Source: Patescibacteria group bacterium UBA6220
Lineage (GTDB): Bacteria > Patescibacteriota > Minisyncoccia > Minisyncoccales > Minisyncoccaceae
Assembly: GCA_002421745.1 (NCBI GenBank)
Contig: DISC01000007.1
Location: 1 to 33,108 of the forward strand
Direction: 5' to 3'
Length of the DNA: 33,108 nucleotides
A model generated the notes under the pieces. It was not told where the DNA came from. It was given only the letters and a program-made list of their open reading frames with translations, and did not search any database. Within the stretch, counting starts at the first letter, position 1; each line of letters opens with the position of its first letter. This document shows positions 16,632 to 23,620 of the stretch, one piece after another. The translations under genes were made by a program, and so were the position numbers.

Positions 16632-17123
16632 TTATAATTTTTTAAATTGCGTAATCAACCACTTTCCATCTTGCTTCTGAATAATTATAGTAACGCCATA
16701 CATATCTGCCACTCCTCCGACTACCAATTCCCGACTAGTCATTTCTATGACATTACTCTGAGCAACATAACTACCATCTTGATTTTTACTAAGAGAAAAA
16801 ATCTCTATTCTGTCAGGCCAAGGACTAGAAGTTAATCTACCCGGAGCAGACAAAGGATTATTCACCCAAGAAGCCAATAAATCGGGTGAAATAAAATCCG
16901 AATAATTATTTTCTATGGCCTTAATAATAATATCCTCTGAGGCTGCCAATGGAACGCTTCGCATTGCCTTGCCGAATTCAATAATTATATTTTTTACTTG
17001 CTCTTGTTCTTGATTAATCTTTTCTTTTTTTTGTGAATTATTTAATAAAAAAATGCCCCCTAGCGCAACCACTAAAATTAATATAATTACTATAATTGTC
17101 TTTTTGTTTATCTTCATATCCAT
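16632..17123 (-). CDS. membrane-anchored protein of unknown function
   Basis: 163 aa with one N-terminal transmembrane helix (about 9-27), a short coiled, charged linker (about 29-45, KKEKINQEQEQ) and a small alpha+beta domain. That domain ends in VTIIIQKQDGKWLITQFKKL, a pattern seen in many NTF2-like or lipoprotein-type extracellular domains. No family is assigned. There are two possible ATG starts two codons apart. An extended -10 box (TGC-TATAAT) lies about 28 nt upstream. Confidence 0.7.
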   Translation of the reverse strand: MDMKINKKTIIVIILILVVALGGIFLLNNSQKKEKINQEQEQVKNIIIEFGKAMRSVPLAASEDIIIKAIENNYSDFISPDLLASWVNNPLSAPGRLTSSPWPDRIEIFSLSKNQDGSYVAQSNVIEMTSRELVVGGVADMYGVTIIIQKQDGKWLITQFKKL

Positions 17124-17188
17124 ACTACTAAATTTCTTTTTGTTTTTATTATAGCATTTTTAATATTTTAAAAAATAAATATCTTTTT

Positions 17189-17758
17189 TTAAATTACACC
17201 CAATCGTTTTAGCTCCCAAAAACATTCTACGGTTGCATTAATGTCTGCTTCAGCATTATGGGCATCTTCAAAAGAAAGACCAAATAATTGAAAATATAAT
17301 TCAGATAATTTTGGCCACTTATATCCTCTCGAACCTTCAATTGCACAAAAATAAGTTGATTGTTGCATAGTACAAATCTTATTTTTTTGCTCAATTATAT
17401 TTACCATATCTTTTCTTAAAAATTCAGCACCAACTATTTTTTCATCAAAACTAATATTGTGGGCTACTAAATAATCTGCTTGCTTTATTAGATCTTCAAA
17501 CTCAATCAGCACATCTTCAAGCCAAGCTCCTTGTTTCTTAGCTTGAGCTGTGGTAATTCCATGAACCATTGAGGCTTCTTTGGGTATTACAAATCCCTCT
17601 GGCTTGATTATATAATTATTGCCATTAATTTTATTTCCATCTCTATCACACAAAACCCAAGCCAATTGAATCATTCTTGGCCAATTATCTAATTCTTCTA
17701 CTTGTGCTTTCCAGTTTCTGGGCAGTCCAGTAGTTTCAGTGTCAAAAAATAAATACAT
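17189..17758 (-). CDS. DnaQ-like 3'-5' exonuclease (DEDDh)
   Basis: RNase T / DNA polymerase III epsilon superfamily. The four acidic residues are visible: Asp6 and Glu8 in FDTETTG, Asp105 in AHNISFDEKI and Asp172 in HNAEADINAT, with His167 completing the DEDDh set. At 189 aa it is a single nuclease domain without the clamp-binding tail of full epsilon subunits; it may proofread or trim RNA. The gene stands alone. TATATT with an upstream TGC ends 7 nt before the ATG, a leaderless layout, and a divergent promoter drives the gene at 17874. Confidence 0.9.
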   Translation of the reverse strand: MYLFFDTETTGLPRNWKAQVEELDNWPRMIQLAWVLCDRDGNKINGNNYIIKPEGFVIPKEASMVHGITTAQAKKQGAWLEDVLIEFEDLIKQADYLVAHNISFDEKIVGAEFLRKDMVNIIEQKNKICTMQQSTYFCAIEGSRGYKWPKLSELYFQLFGLSFEDAHNAEADINATVECFWELKRLGVI

Positions 17759-17765
17759 ATTTATT

Positions 17766-17774
17766 AATATAGCA
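17766..17774 (-). promoter_or_regulatory. extended -10 box of the exonuclease gene, leaderless geometry
   Basis: TGC-TATATT on the minus strand; the hexamer (17766-17771) ends 7 nt before the ATG at 17758. The -35 region is weak, as is usual for extended -10 promoters. Confidence 0.5.
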
Positions 17775-17798
17775 CATTACTATCCTCGCCAAAAGCAT

Positions 17799-17852
17799 TT
17801 GACAAAAAGCTATATTTATATTATTATTATTTAAGGTTTAGCTCAGCTAAAC
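17799..17852 (+). promoter_or_regulatory. promoter and leader hairpin of the hydrolase-like gene
   Basis: TTGACA (17799-17804), a 17-nt spacer and TATTAT (17822-17827). The leader contains a perfect 7-bp hairpin GTTTAGC-TCA-GCTAAAC (17836-17852), about 21 nt before the ATG. The hairpin could protect the 5' end or regulate expression. Confidence 0.6.
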
Positions 17853-17873
17853 GTTTGAAAAAAGGTTTTTATT

Positions 17874-18500
17874 ATGATAGAGGTTGACTTAATTGTTCCT
17901 GGATACAGCCGCGATGCGCACAAATCCGCATCACTTCTCAAGAAAACTCTTGAAAGGCAAGGCCGAAAGGTCGTCGTAATCGACGTGTTTAAAAAAGAAA
18001 GAACAAAATGGCTGTTTAAAAAAACTTTATTAACAGCCAAAGATCACACTTCCGCAGTTAATACTGCGGAAACTGAGCTTGAATGGCTCAAAAGAATTAA
18101 AATAAACACAATCTATACGCATAGCTATGGAATAGTGTCTATTCTGGCACCATCCCTCGATGCAGATCGATATGTGTTTATAGCTCCACCTCTAGGAAAA
18201 GTCCACTATAAACCATTAGAAAAAATCTTTGGATTTCTTCCTGGATTTCAAGAATTAAAAAATGGAACTCTTCAAGCTAAGCTTTTTCAAGAGTTGTATT
18301 TTTTAAAAACCTCGAAAAAAGAAATTATCTTCTATGTTTCTTGCTTTGACAAAGAAGCGAATTATGGAGACGAAAGAGTTAATTATCCGGCTCCAATATT
18401 TCGAAAAATGGTAAACATAGGAAAAATAAAAATTTCCTATGGAGCCTCGCATAAAGATTATATGCGAGATGAAAACATAATAAAAGATATCATTCATTAA
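17874..18500 (+). CDS. alpha/beta-hydrolase-like protein
   Basis: 208 aa without signal peptide. The order of elements suggests an alpha/beta-hydrolase fold of the small RBBP9/YdeN-like kind: a first strand DLIVPGYSRD (about 5-14), a second strand VVVIDVF (about 33-39), a nucleophile-elbow-like THSYG with Ser84, IAPPLG after the next strand, and His193 in GASHKDYM. The elbow is H-S-Y-G without the usual first Gly, so activity is uncertain. The gene is plus-strand in a minus-strand neighbourhood, has its own promoter and terminator, and its first third is richer in GC than its neighbours, which hints at acquisition. Confidence 0.6.
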   Translation: MIEVDLIVPGYSRDAHKSASLLKKTLERQGRKVVVIDVFKKERTKWLFKKTLLTAKDHTSAVNTAETELEWLKRIKINTIYTHSYGIVSILAPSLDADRYVFIAPPLGKVHYKPLEKIFGFLPGFQELKNGTLQAKLFQELYFLKTSKKEIIFYVSCFDKEANYGDERVNYPAPIFRKMVNIGKIKISYGASHKDYMRDENIIKDIIH

Positions 18501-18531
18501 GGGTTTGCATTATTGCATTCCCTATTTTTTT
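18500..18531 (+). terminator. intrinsic terminator after the hydrolase-like gene
   Basis: AGGGTTTGCA (18500-18509) pairs with TGCATTCCCT (18514-18523) except for two T-T mismatches, followed by a T-run (18525-18531). It begins in the stop codon. Confidence 0.7.
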
Positions 18532-18543
18532 ATTTAAATAATA

Positions 18544-18572
18544 TTGACAACAAATTAACCTTACTTTATAAT
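18544..18572 (+). promoter_or_regulatory. perfect consensus promoter of the 36-codon gene
   Basis: TTGACA (18544-18549), an exact 17-nt spacer and TATAAT (18567-18572): a full match to the sigma-70 consensus. The ATG starts at 18579, where transcription is expected to begin. Confidence 0.75.
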
Positions 18573-18578
18573 CAAAAT

Positions 18579-18689
18579 ATGACGGTGAATGCTTCCGCGA
18601 ACAGAATCTCATCAGCACATTTGCATAAATTCACAATAGCAGCAATTGCTATATTGGCGATCTGGCTTATTGCCGGAACACCACTATGA
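18579..18689 (+). CDS. 36-residue small membrane protein, predicted leaderless
   Basis: A short reading frame with a polar start (MTVNASANRISSAHLHKF) and one hydrophobic helix (about 19-32, Ile/Ala/Leu with a Trp) ending in AGTPL. No family is recognised. Support for a real gene comes from its setting: a perfect consensus promoter puts the transcription start on the ATG, and a strong terminator begins in the stop codon, so the transcript would be just the gene. Its base use is richer in GC than the surroundings. A small membrane toxin, a regulator of a membrane protein, or a non-coding small RNA are alternatives; no antitoxin-like partner is seen. Confidence 0.55.
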   Translation: MTVNASANRISSAHLHKFTIAAIAILAIWLIAGTPL

Positions 18690-18721
18690 ACTTCTTATTT
18701 TAAGAAGTTCTACTTATTTTT
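18688..18721 (+). terminator. intrinsic terminator of the 36-codon gene
   Basis: GAACTTCTT (18688-18696) and AAGAAGTTC (18702-18710) form a perfect 9-bp stem, followed by TACTTATTTTT. Confidence 0.8.
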
Positions 18722-18726
18722 ATAAC

Positions 18727-18751
18727 AAAAAACACCCATCGGGTGTTTTTT
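18727..18751 (-). terminator. bidirectional terminator after the second NUDIX gene
   Basis: An 11-bp stem, AAAAAACACCC with GGGTGTTTTTT, around a 3-nt loop. It ends the minus-strand NUDIX gene and could also stop plus-strand transcripts. Confidence 0.85.
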
Positions 18752-18754
18752 AAA

Positions 18755-19153
18755 TTAATCAATTAAAAAATTATCTTTTAAATATTGTAAAATTAATTTC
18801 ATTACAGGCGTAGCTTTTTCTATGTCTTTGTAGGCCAACCAACTAATTTCTTCAATTTCTGCATTAGGTCTTATTTCTCCGTCAAAATCAGCCGTGTAAG
18901 CAGTTATTTGGACAACTGTATTTATTTTACCGTGCGCCAATGCTTCAAATTTGCCAACAAAATTCAAGCTTCCAGGAATAATATCAATACATAATTCTTC
19001 TCTAGCTTCCCTGATTAAAGCTTCTTCGTCTGTCTCCCCTGTTTCTCTTTTTCCTCCAGGAACATAAAAAGCTTCTTTACCATAAGAGCGCACTGCTAAA
19101 AGTTTTTTATTCTCAATATAAATCCAACCTAATTTATCTATTTTATTTTCCAT
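18755..19153 (-). CDS. NUDIX hydrolase (MutT-like)
   Basis: A small NUDIX enzyme (132 aa). The box GGKRETGE...REAREELCI (about 33-56) fits the consensus except that the Gly after EE-x is Cys. The preceding FYVPGG and the following beta strands are typical. Possible roles are cleaning of oxidised or modified nucleotides; the substrate is not evident. A longer frame extends upstream to 19210, but it runs across the terminator of rpsI, so the ATG at 19153 is preferred. TATAAT lies 7 nt before this ATG (leaderless layout). Confidence 0.85.
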   Translation of the reverse strand: MENKIDKLGWIYIENKKLLAVRSYGKEAFYVPGGKRETGETDEEALIREAREELCIDIIPGSLNFVGKFEALAHGKINTVVQITAYTADFDGEIRPNAEIEEISWLAYKDIEKATPVMKLILQYLKDNFLID

Positions 19154-19160
19154 ATTTTTT

Positions 19161-19166
19161 ATTATA
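19161..19166 (-). promoter_or_regulatory. -10 box of the second NUDIX gene, leaderless geometry
   Basis: TATAAT on the minus strand ends 7 nt before the ATG at 19153 and lies just after the rpsI terminator. The -35 region is weak. Confidence 0.5.
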
Positions 19167-19184
19167 TCATTTTTCATACAATAC

Positions 19185-19207
19185 AAAAGGCACCCCAAAA
19201 GGGTGCC
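19185..19207 (-). terminator. intrinsic terminator of the ribosomal protein operon
   Basis: GGCACCC (19201-19207 on the plus strand as GGGTGCC) pairs with GGGTGCC (19189-19195) around TTTTG and is followed by TTTTG. It lies about 10 nt after the rpsI stop. Confidence 0.8.
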
Positions 19208-19216
19208 CAAATAATT

Positions 19217-19852
19217 TTAACGTTTTGACCATTGAGGTGCTTTTCTAGCACGTTTTAATCCAAACTTCTTTCTTTCTTTCATTCTAGAATCTCTAGTTAA
19301 AAATCCAGCTTTTCTTAATCTTTTTCTGTATTCTGGATTAAACACTACTAAAGCTCTTGTAATTCCATGCCTAACAGCTTCAGCTTGTGAGTTAATACCT
19401 CCTCCTTTTACCACTACAGTAATTCGAAATCGATCATTTGATTTCATTTTATCCAAAGAAGAACTAACGGTTTTCTTTAAAGGCAAAGTTTTAAAATATT
19501 CTCCAATTTCTTTTCCATTAACGATAATTTCTTTATCTCCTTTTGTGTATAATCTTACTCTGGCAACAGAAGTTTTTCTCCTTCCCACGGCTTCAAAATA
19601 CCTAGAACTATTTTCGTCATATTTTGATTCATCAAAAACAAAATCTTCGTCATCCTTGACTTCAAAAATAAACTCGGGAGAAATAACAGGAATTATCTTT
19701 TCTTCCACCTTTGTTTCAACAACTTTCGTTGCTTTAGACTTAGTTGCGCTTGGTTTCTTTTCTTTTTTAACAGTTTCTTTTTTGGCAACTGTTTTTTTAG
19801 CAACTGATTCCTTTTTAGTTGTTTTAGCTTTAGCTGTTTTTTTCTCTGCCAT
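19217..19852 (-). CDS. rpsI: 30S ribosomal protein S9 with a long low-complexity N terminus
   Basis: uS9, whose C-terminal tail contacts the P-site tRNA. The conserved domain begins at YFEAVGRRKTSVARV (about residue 85) and ends in the expected basic FGLKRARKAPQWSKR. Before it stands an extension of about 80 residues, first Lys/Ala/Thr-rich with KK-T/E repeats, then acidic (EVKDDEDFVFDESK). Normal uS9 has about 130 aa; this one has 211. The ATG at 19852 lies 1 nt after the rplM stop and is preferred to an upstream TTG. It is the last gene of the operon. Confidence 0.94.
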   Translation of the reverse strand: MAEKKTAKAKTTKKESVAKKTVAKKETVKKEKKPSATKSKATKVVETKVEEKIIPVISPEFIFEVKDDEDFVFDESKYDENSSRYFEAVGRRKTSVARVRLYTKGDKEIIVNGKEIGEYFKTLPLKKTVSSSLDKMKSNDRFRITVVVKGGGINSQAEAVRHGITRALVVFNPEYRKRLRKAGFLTRDSRMKERKKFGLKRARKAPQWSKR

Positions 19853-19853
19853 A

Positions 19854-20267
19854 TTAATCAAATTTTAGACGGCTTAATTGTTTATCTCTCAATCTATTTT
19901 TAGGAAGCATCCCTGATACTGCTTTCCTCAAAATTTCGGATGGTTTTTTTTCAAAAATTGTCTTCATCAAAATGTGTTTGTCTCTACCCAAGAATCCAGT
20001 GTGATGAAAATATTCTTTCTTTTCCATTTTTTTTCCAGTCACTTTTATTTTTTCAACATTCTTTATAATTACATAATTATTAGAATCTTTGTTCGGCATA
20101 AAATCAGGCTTATTTTTGCCCCTTAGAATTCCCACAATCTCCGTGGCTAATCTGCCCAAAACTTTACCTTCAGCATCAATTGTGTATACTTCCTTTTTAA
20201 CCCTGATCGAAGTTGAAGGGTTAGCGCTAGGCTTATCAAAGTTTTTTTTGTTCTGTGCTTTTTCCAT
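19854..20267 (-). CDS. rplM: 50S ribosomal protein L13
   Basis: uL13, an early-assembly protein of the large subunit. The motifs YTIDAEGKVLGRLATEIVGIL (beginning about 27), HHTGFLGR (about 87-94) and the C-terminal RKAVSGMLPKNRLR (about 114-127) are standard. A polar N-terminal extension of about 25 residues (Asn/Ser/Lys-rich) is extra. It is followed by rpsI with 1 nt between stop and start, the usual L13-S9 pair. Confidence 0.95.
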   Translation of the reverse strand: MEKAQNKKNFDKPSANPSTSIRVKKEVYTIDAEGKVLGRLATEIVGILRGKNKPDFMPNKDSNNYVIIKNVEKIKVTGKKMEKKEYFHHTGFLGRDKHILMKTIFEKKPSEILRKAVSGMLPKNRLRDKQLSRLKFD

Positions 20268-20280
20268 AAATATATTTTTA

Positions 20281-20628
20281 CTATACTAATTCTATAACAG
20301 CCATTTTTGAGCTGTCTGACTTTCTTCTTCCTAATTTCACAACCCTAGTATAACCACCGTTTCTTTCTTTGTATTTTGGGGCAATTTCCATAACTAATTT
20401 CTTAACAGCTTTTTCTGAGAAAAACTTAGCTAAATATCTTTTAGCTGTAACATCTCCAGTTTTTGCTTTTGTAATCTTTTTTTCAATATATGGAGAAAGC
20501 TCTTTAGCTTTCGCTTCAGTGGTTTTAATCTTTTCTTTCAAAATTAAAGAAGTAGCTAAAGTTTTTAACAATGCTATTCTCTGACCTCTCTCTCTATGTA
20601 ATTTTCTGCCTTTTTGTAATTTTTTCAT
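20281..20628 (-). CDS. rplQ: 50S ribosomal protein L17
   Basis: bL17, 115 aa, close to the usual size. The N-terminal RKLHRERGQRIALLKTLATS (about 7-26), the central YIEKKITKAK and the C-terminal GGYTRVVKLGRRKSDSSKMA (about 91-110) are conserved. It lies after rpoA with a gap of about 100 nt that holds two stem-loops (20659-20678 and 20693-20720). No Shine-Dalgarno site is visible. Confidence 0.95.
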   Translation of the reverse strand: MKKLQKGRKLHRERGQRIALLKTLATSLILKEKIKTTEAKAKELSPYIEKKITKAKTGDVTAKRYLAKFFSEKAVKKLVMEIAPKYKERNGGYTRVVKLGRRKSDSSKMAVIELV

Positions 20629-20658
20629 TTTCTATTTTCTTTTTATCGGCTTACCATC

Positions 20659-20720
20659 AAGTTTAATAAATTAAACTTGCTGGCATCCTCGTCAATTCAT
20701 TGCGATTCTCGCAAGAATTG
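20659..20720 (-). other. two stem-loops between rpoA and rplQ
   Basis: AAGTTTAA/TTAAACTT (20659-20678) with a TAAA loop, and CAATTC-TTGCGA/TCGCAA-GAATTG (20693-20720) with a 3-nt loop and one bulge. There are no T-runs, so they are not terminators. They may mark RNA processing or set differential expression within the operon (inference). Confidence 0.5.
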
Positions 20721-20727
20721 TCGGGAA

Positions 20728-21558
20728 TTATTTTGTTTTCTTTTTTGCTGCCGCAGGTCCTGAATTTGTCGAACGGGCCTTCTTGGCTTTCTTAGGCTTT
20801 TCTTCTGTTTCTATCTCTTCAATCTCTTCAACTGTTTCTATTTCTTCTTTAGCTTCTACGACTTTTTCTTCTTTACTTTCAAAACCCATATCTTCATATA
20901 AAAAGCTAAAATGCGAAATCAAAATACTTAATGATTCGCCCAAAGCTTCTTCTGGATTAATAGTTCCATCAGTTTCAACTTCTAAAATAACCTTATCAAA
21001 ATCAGTTCTTTTTCCAACCCTCATATTTTCTACAGTATAATTTACTTTTTTGATAGGAGTAAAAACAGCGTCAAGACCAATTACGCCAATATCTTTTTTA
21101 TCAGTTACATCGTGAAATCTGTAGCCTGTGCCTTTTTCCACTTTTACTTCTACCTCAAATTCTGTATTCTTGTCTGTAATAGTAGCAATATGAAGTTCAG
21201 GATTAGCTAATTTTAATTCAGCGTTTTTCTCAAAATCCTTACCAGTTACCTTTTTCTCTCCTTTTACTTTTAAAATAGCTATTTGTGGCTCATCAGTAAA
21301 AATTTTAAATCTCAATTGCTTTAAGTTCATCAACACGTGTAAAATATCTTCTTTTACGCCTGGCAATGTAGCAAATTCATGAGGAACATTTTTAATTTTA
21401 ACTTCAGTAACTGCAGCACCATCCAAAGATGACAAAAGCACACGTCTTAAGGCGTTTCCAATAGTAACCCCGTAGCCGGGATATAGCGATTCAATTTCAA
21501 AAATAACCAAATTATCGCTTACTTTTTTGCTTTTTATGGAAGTTGGCAATGGAATCAT
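20728..21558 (-). CDS. rpoA: RNA polymerase alpha subunit lacking the C-terminal domain
   Basis: The N-terminal assembly domain is complete: FEIESLYPGYGVTIGNALRRVLLSSLDGAAVTEVKI (starting about 20, interrupted here only for naming) and, near residue 205-225, ESLSILISHFSFLYED. The protein has 276 aa against 329 in E. coli. After about residue 230 there is no alpha-CTD helix-hairpin-helix; instead there is an acidic run (KEEIETVEEIEEIETEE) and then a Lys/Ala tail ending AAAKKKTK. No alpha-CTD coding is seen downstream in another frame before rplQ. This polymerase should lack UP-element and CTD-mediated activator contacts (inference from family knowledge). Confidence 0.93.
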   Translation of the reverse strand: MIPLPTSIKSKKVSDNLVIFEIESLYPGYGVTIGNALRRVLLSSLDGAAVTEVKIKNVPHEFATLPGVKEDILHVLMNLKQLRFKIFTDEPQIAILKVKGEKKVTGKDFEKNAELKLANPELHIATITDKNTEFEVEVKVEKGTGYRFHDVTDKKDIGVIGLDAVFTPIKKVNYTVENMRVGKRTDFDKVILEVETDGTINPEEALGESLSILISHFSFLYEDMGFESKEEKVVEAKEEIETVEEIEEIETEEKPKKAKKARSTNSGPAAAKKKTK

Positions 21559-21592
21559 ATAATTTTTTTACCCAGTCAAATAATTTTCTTCG

Positions 21593-21616
21593 CAAATTAG
21601 CGCGAAGCGCTATTTG
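21593..21616 (-). other. stem-loop between rpsD and rpoA
   Basis: CAAATAGCGC (minus strand) pairs with GCGCTAATTTG around a TTC loop, with one bulged base. It resembles the stem-loops after rpoA in size and loop type and has no T-run. Confidence 0.5.
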
Positions 21617-21677
21617 AGCGGGTGAACTTTTTTATTATTTCTAATTAAGTATTTTTTAAATTTAATTTTTTAATTCC

Positions 21678-22310
21678 TTATCTTGAATAGTGCTCAAAGA
21701 TCGCAGCAATTTCTGCAGGCAATTGAATATCACCAAACATTGGTTTTTTAACAAATTTGCCTTCCATCTTTTCTTTGTCATAGCTTAACCAAGCAGGCAT
21801 ACTATATTTTTTCATTTTTTCATCCAAATCTTTTAAAGTATCCTTACCTCTCGATCCAGATCTAATACTAATAACATCCCCTACGCTTACAAAGTATGAA
21901 GGAATATCTACTTTTCTACCGTTTACTGCAAAATGACCATGTGAAACCAATTGAGAAGCATGAGAACGAGATCTGCACCATCCTAATCTAAAAATAATAT
22001 TATCTAATCTGCTCTCAATTTTTTGAATTAATTCATCTGCTACATTTTCATTGCCACTTCTAGCAGTAGTAACTTGCTCTACGTATTTTTTGAATTGAGA
22101 TTCGCTAACGCCATAAAATTTTCTCATTCTTTGCTTTTCTCTCATTTCTTTTCCAAAATCAGATAAAGCTGATCTTCTCTTTTTAGCTTTTTGACCTGGA
22201 GCAAATGGCCTTTTAATCATTGTGCATTTAGCTGAAGAACATTTTTCTCCTTTAAGGAAAAGTTTGTCTCCTAATCTTCTGCAAATTTTACATTTTGCGT
22301 GTTGTATCAT
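21678..22310 (-). CDS. rpsD: 30S ribosomal protein S4, zinc-binding form
   Basis: uS4, a primary 16S-binding protein. The N terminus carries a C+ type zinc site (CKICRR...KCSSAKC, about residues 7-29). The S4 RNA-binding domain is at about 98-160 (SRLDNIIFRLGWCRSRSHASQLVSHGHFAVNG region). The length of 210 aa is normal. It lies between rpsK and rpoA in the standard alpha-operon order. Confidence 0.96.
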   Translation of the reverse strand: MIQHAKCKICRRLGDKLFLKGEKCSSAKCTMIKRPFAPGQKAKKRRSALSDFGKEMREKQRMRKFYGVSESQFKKYVEQVTTARSGNENVADELIQKIESRLDNIIFRLGWCRSRSHASQLVSHGHFAVNGRKVDIPSYFVSVGDVISIRSGSRGKDTLKDLDEKMKKYSMPAWLSYDKEKMEGKFVKKPMFGDIQLPAEIAAIFEHYSR

Positions 22311-22337
22311 ACTGTTTTACGAAATATTCGATAAAAA

Positions 22338-22790
22338 TTATAATCTTCTTGGCTTCTTAGGTTTGCAACCATTGTGTGGAATTGGAGTTGCGTCCTTAAT
22401 TGATAAAACTTCAAATCCTTGATTGGCGATTGATCTTAAGGCTGATTCTCTTCCTGATCCAACACCCTTAACAACGATGTGCAATCTTTTTACGCCCATT
22501 TTCTCTGCGGTCTGACCAACAGCTTCAGCTACTTTTGAAGCAGCAAAAGGAGTTGATTTTTTTGTTCCTTTAAAACCAAGCTTTCCAGCTGATTTTGCAG
22601 CATTAACATTGCCATTAACATCAGTTAAACTGATAATAGTATTATTATAAGAACTGTAAATGTAAACCCTACCCTCTTTTCCGGCAGAAGATTTGGCAAC
22701 TTTTGCGTCCTTGGCAATGGCTTTTTCAATCACTTCGCCCTCTTTAATCATCTCTTCTTCAGTTTTTTTGATAACGTGTTTTTTTCCCAT
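22338..22790 (-). CDS. rpsK: 30S ribosomal protein S11
   Basis: uS11 of the small-subunit platform. Conserved blocks are YIYSSYNNTIISLTDVNGN (about 44-62), GFKGTKKSTPFAA (about 74-86), KGVGSGRESALRSI (about 108-121) and the C-terminal PIPHNGCKPKKPRRL. A Lys/Glu-rich N-terminal extension of about 25-30 residues is longer than usual (150 aa in total). It is located between rpsM and rpsD. Confidence 0.96.
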   Translation of the reverse strand: MGKKHVIKKTEEEMIKEGEVIEKAIAKDAKVAKSSAGKEGRVYIYSSYNNTIISLTDVNGNVNAAKSAGKLGFKGTKKSTPFAASKVAEAVGQTAEKMGVKRLHIVVKGVGSGRESALRSIANQGFEVLSIKDATPIPHNGCKPKKPRRL

Positions 22791-22826
22791 AGTATAATTA
22801 ATATTCCACTAAAATTTCAATACAGT

Positions 22827-23216
22827 TTATTTTGCTGAAGGAGGAGCCTTTCTTCCTGATCCAGCTGTCTTCCTTACATTACCTCTTACAGTTCGGCTGT
22901 TAATTCTTGTAGTTTGTCCTCTTACAGTCAAACCCTTGCTGTGTCTAATTCCCCTCCATGTACCAATATCTTTTAATCGTTTGATATTAGTCATTACATC
23001 TCTCTTTAATTCTCCTTCTACTCTATAATTTTTTTCCATTACTTCTTTCAATTTTCCCAATTCTTCCTGGTTTAAATCTTTTGCTTTCTTTTTTGGATCA
23101 ATATTTGCCTCAGCTAATACTTTCTTACTCAAAGCTAGACCTATTCCAAAAATATAAGTTAAGCTGATATCTATTGTTTTTTCATCTGGGATTAATACCC
23201 CCGCAACTCTTGGCAT
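22827..23216 (-). CDS. rpsM: 30S ribosomal protein S13
   Basis: uS13, at the head of the 30S subunit, contacting the P-site tRNA and 50S. RVAGVLIPDEKTIDISLTYIFGIG (start of protein), DIGTWRGIRHSKGLTVRGQ (about 87-105) and the basic C terminus (RKTAGSGRKAPPSAK) are typical. 129 aa. It follows rpmJ in the operon. TATAAT occurs 4 nt before the ATG but, within the operon, is probably chance AT-richness. Confidence 0.96.
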   Translation of the reverse strand: MPRVAGVLIPDEKTIDISLTYIFGIGLALSKKVLAEANIDPKKKAKDLNQEELGKLKEVMEKNYRVEGELKRDVMTNIKRLKDIGTWRGIRHSKGLTVRGQTTRINSRTVRGNVRKTAGSGRKAPPSAK

Positions 23217-23243
23217 AAAATATTATATAAATTAATTAATTGA

Positions 23244-23363
23244 CTATGCTCCTTGTCTCTGTTTATGTTTAGGATTTTTTTTACATATTACATAAACTCG
23301 TCCATTACGTCGGACGATCTTGCAATCTCCACAAATTTTTTTAACAGATGGTCTTACTTTCAT
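23244..23363 (-). CDS. rpmJ: 50S ribosomal protein L36
   Basis: bL36, 39 aa. It begins MKVRPSVKKICGDCKIVRRN and continues GRVYVICKKNPKHKQRQGA, with the CxxC...C...H zinc ligands (Cys11, Cys14, Cys27, His33) of the zinc-binding form. It lies between infA and rpsM, its usual place. Confidence 0.95.
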   Translation of the reverse strand: MKVRPSVKKICGDCKIVRRNGRVYVICKKNPKHKQRQGA

Positions 23364-23380
23364 AATATAACTTAATAAAA

Positions 23381-23602
23381 TTATTTCTTTCTATAGGTAA
23401 TTCTACCTCTCCTATTGTCATAGGGAGTCATTTCTACAGTAACATTGTCACCGGGTAAAATCCTTATCTTAAAAACTCGCAACTTGCCAGCGAGATGCGC
23501 CAGCACTTCCGAGCCGTCTTCTAATTGTACTTTGAAAAACCCATTAGGCAAGCTTTCCATAACAATTCCTTCTTTTTTGATTGTATCGTCTTTTTTGGGC
23601 AT
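23381..23602 (-). CDS. infA: translation initiation factor IF-1
   Basis: A single OB-fold of 73 aa that binds the 30S A site during initiation. IKKEGIVMESLPNGFFKVQL (about 8-27), HLAGKLRVFKIRILPGD (about 36-52) and the terminal RGRITYRKK are typical. The ATG at 23602 is chosen; a TTG two codons upstream would add two residues. It is the first gene of the ribosomal protein operon, with a promoter at 23621-23649 and a leader of about 12 nt. No Shine-Dalgarno site is visible, as for the rest of the operon. Confidence 0.96.
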   Translation of the reverse strand: MPKKDDTIKKEGIVMESLPNGFFKVQLEDGSEVLAHLAGKLRVFKIRILPGDNVTVEMTPYDNRRGRITYRKK

Positions 23603-23620
23603 TTTCAAAAGATATATAAA

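Noticed and set aside
19154..19210. N-terminal extension of the second NUDIX gene
   Set aside because: The extra codons read through the intrinsic terminator of rpsI and lie upstream of the gene's own -10 box.
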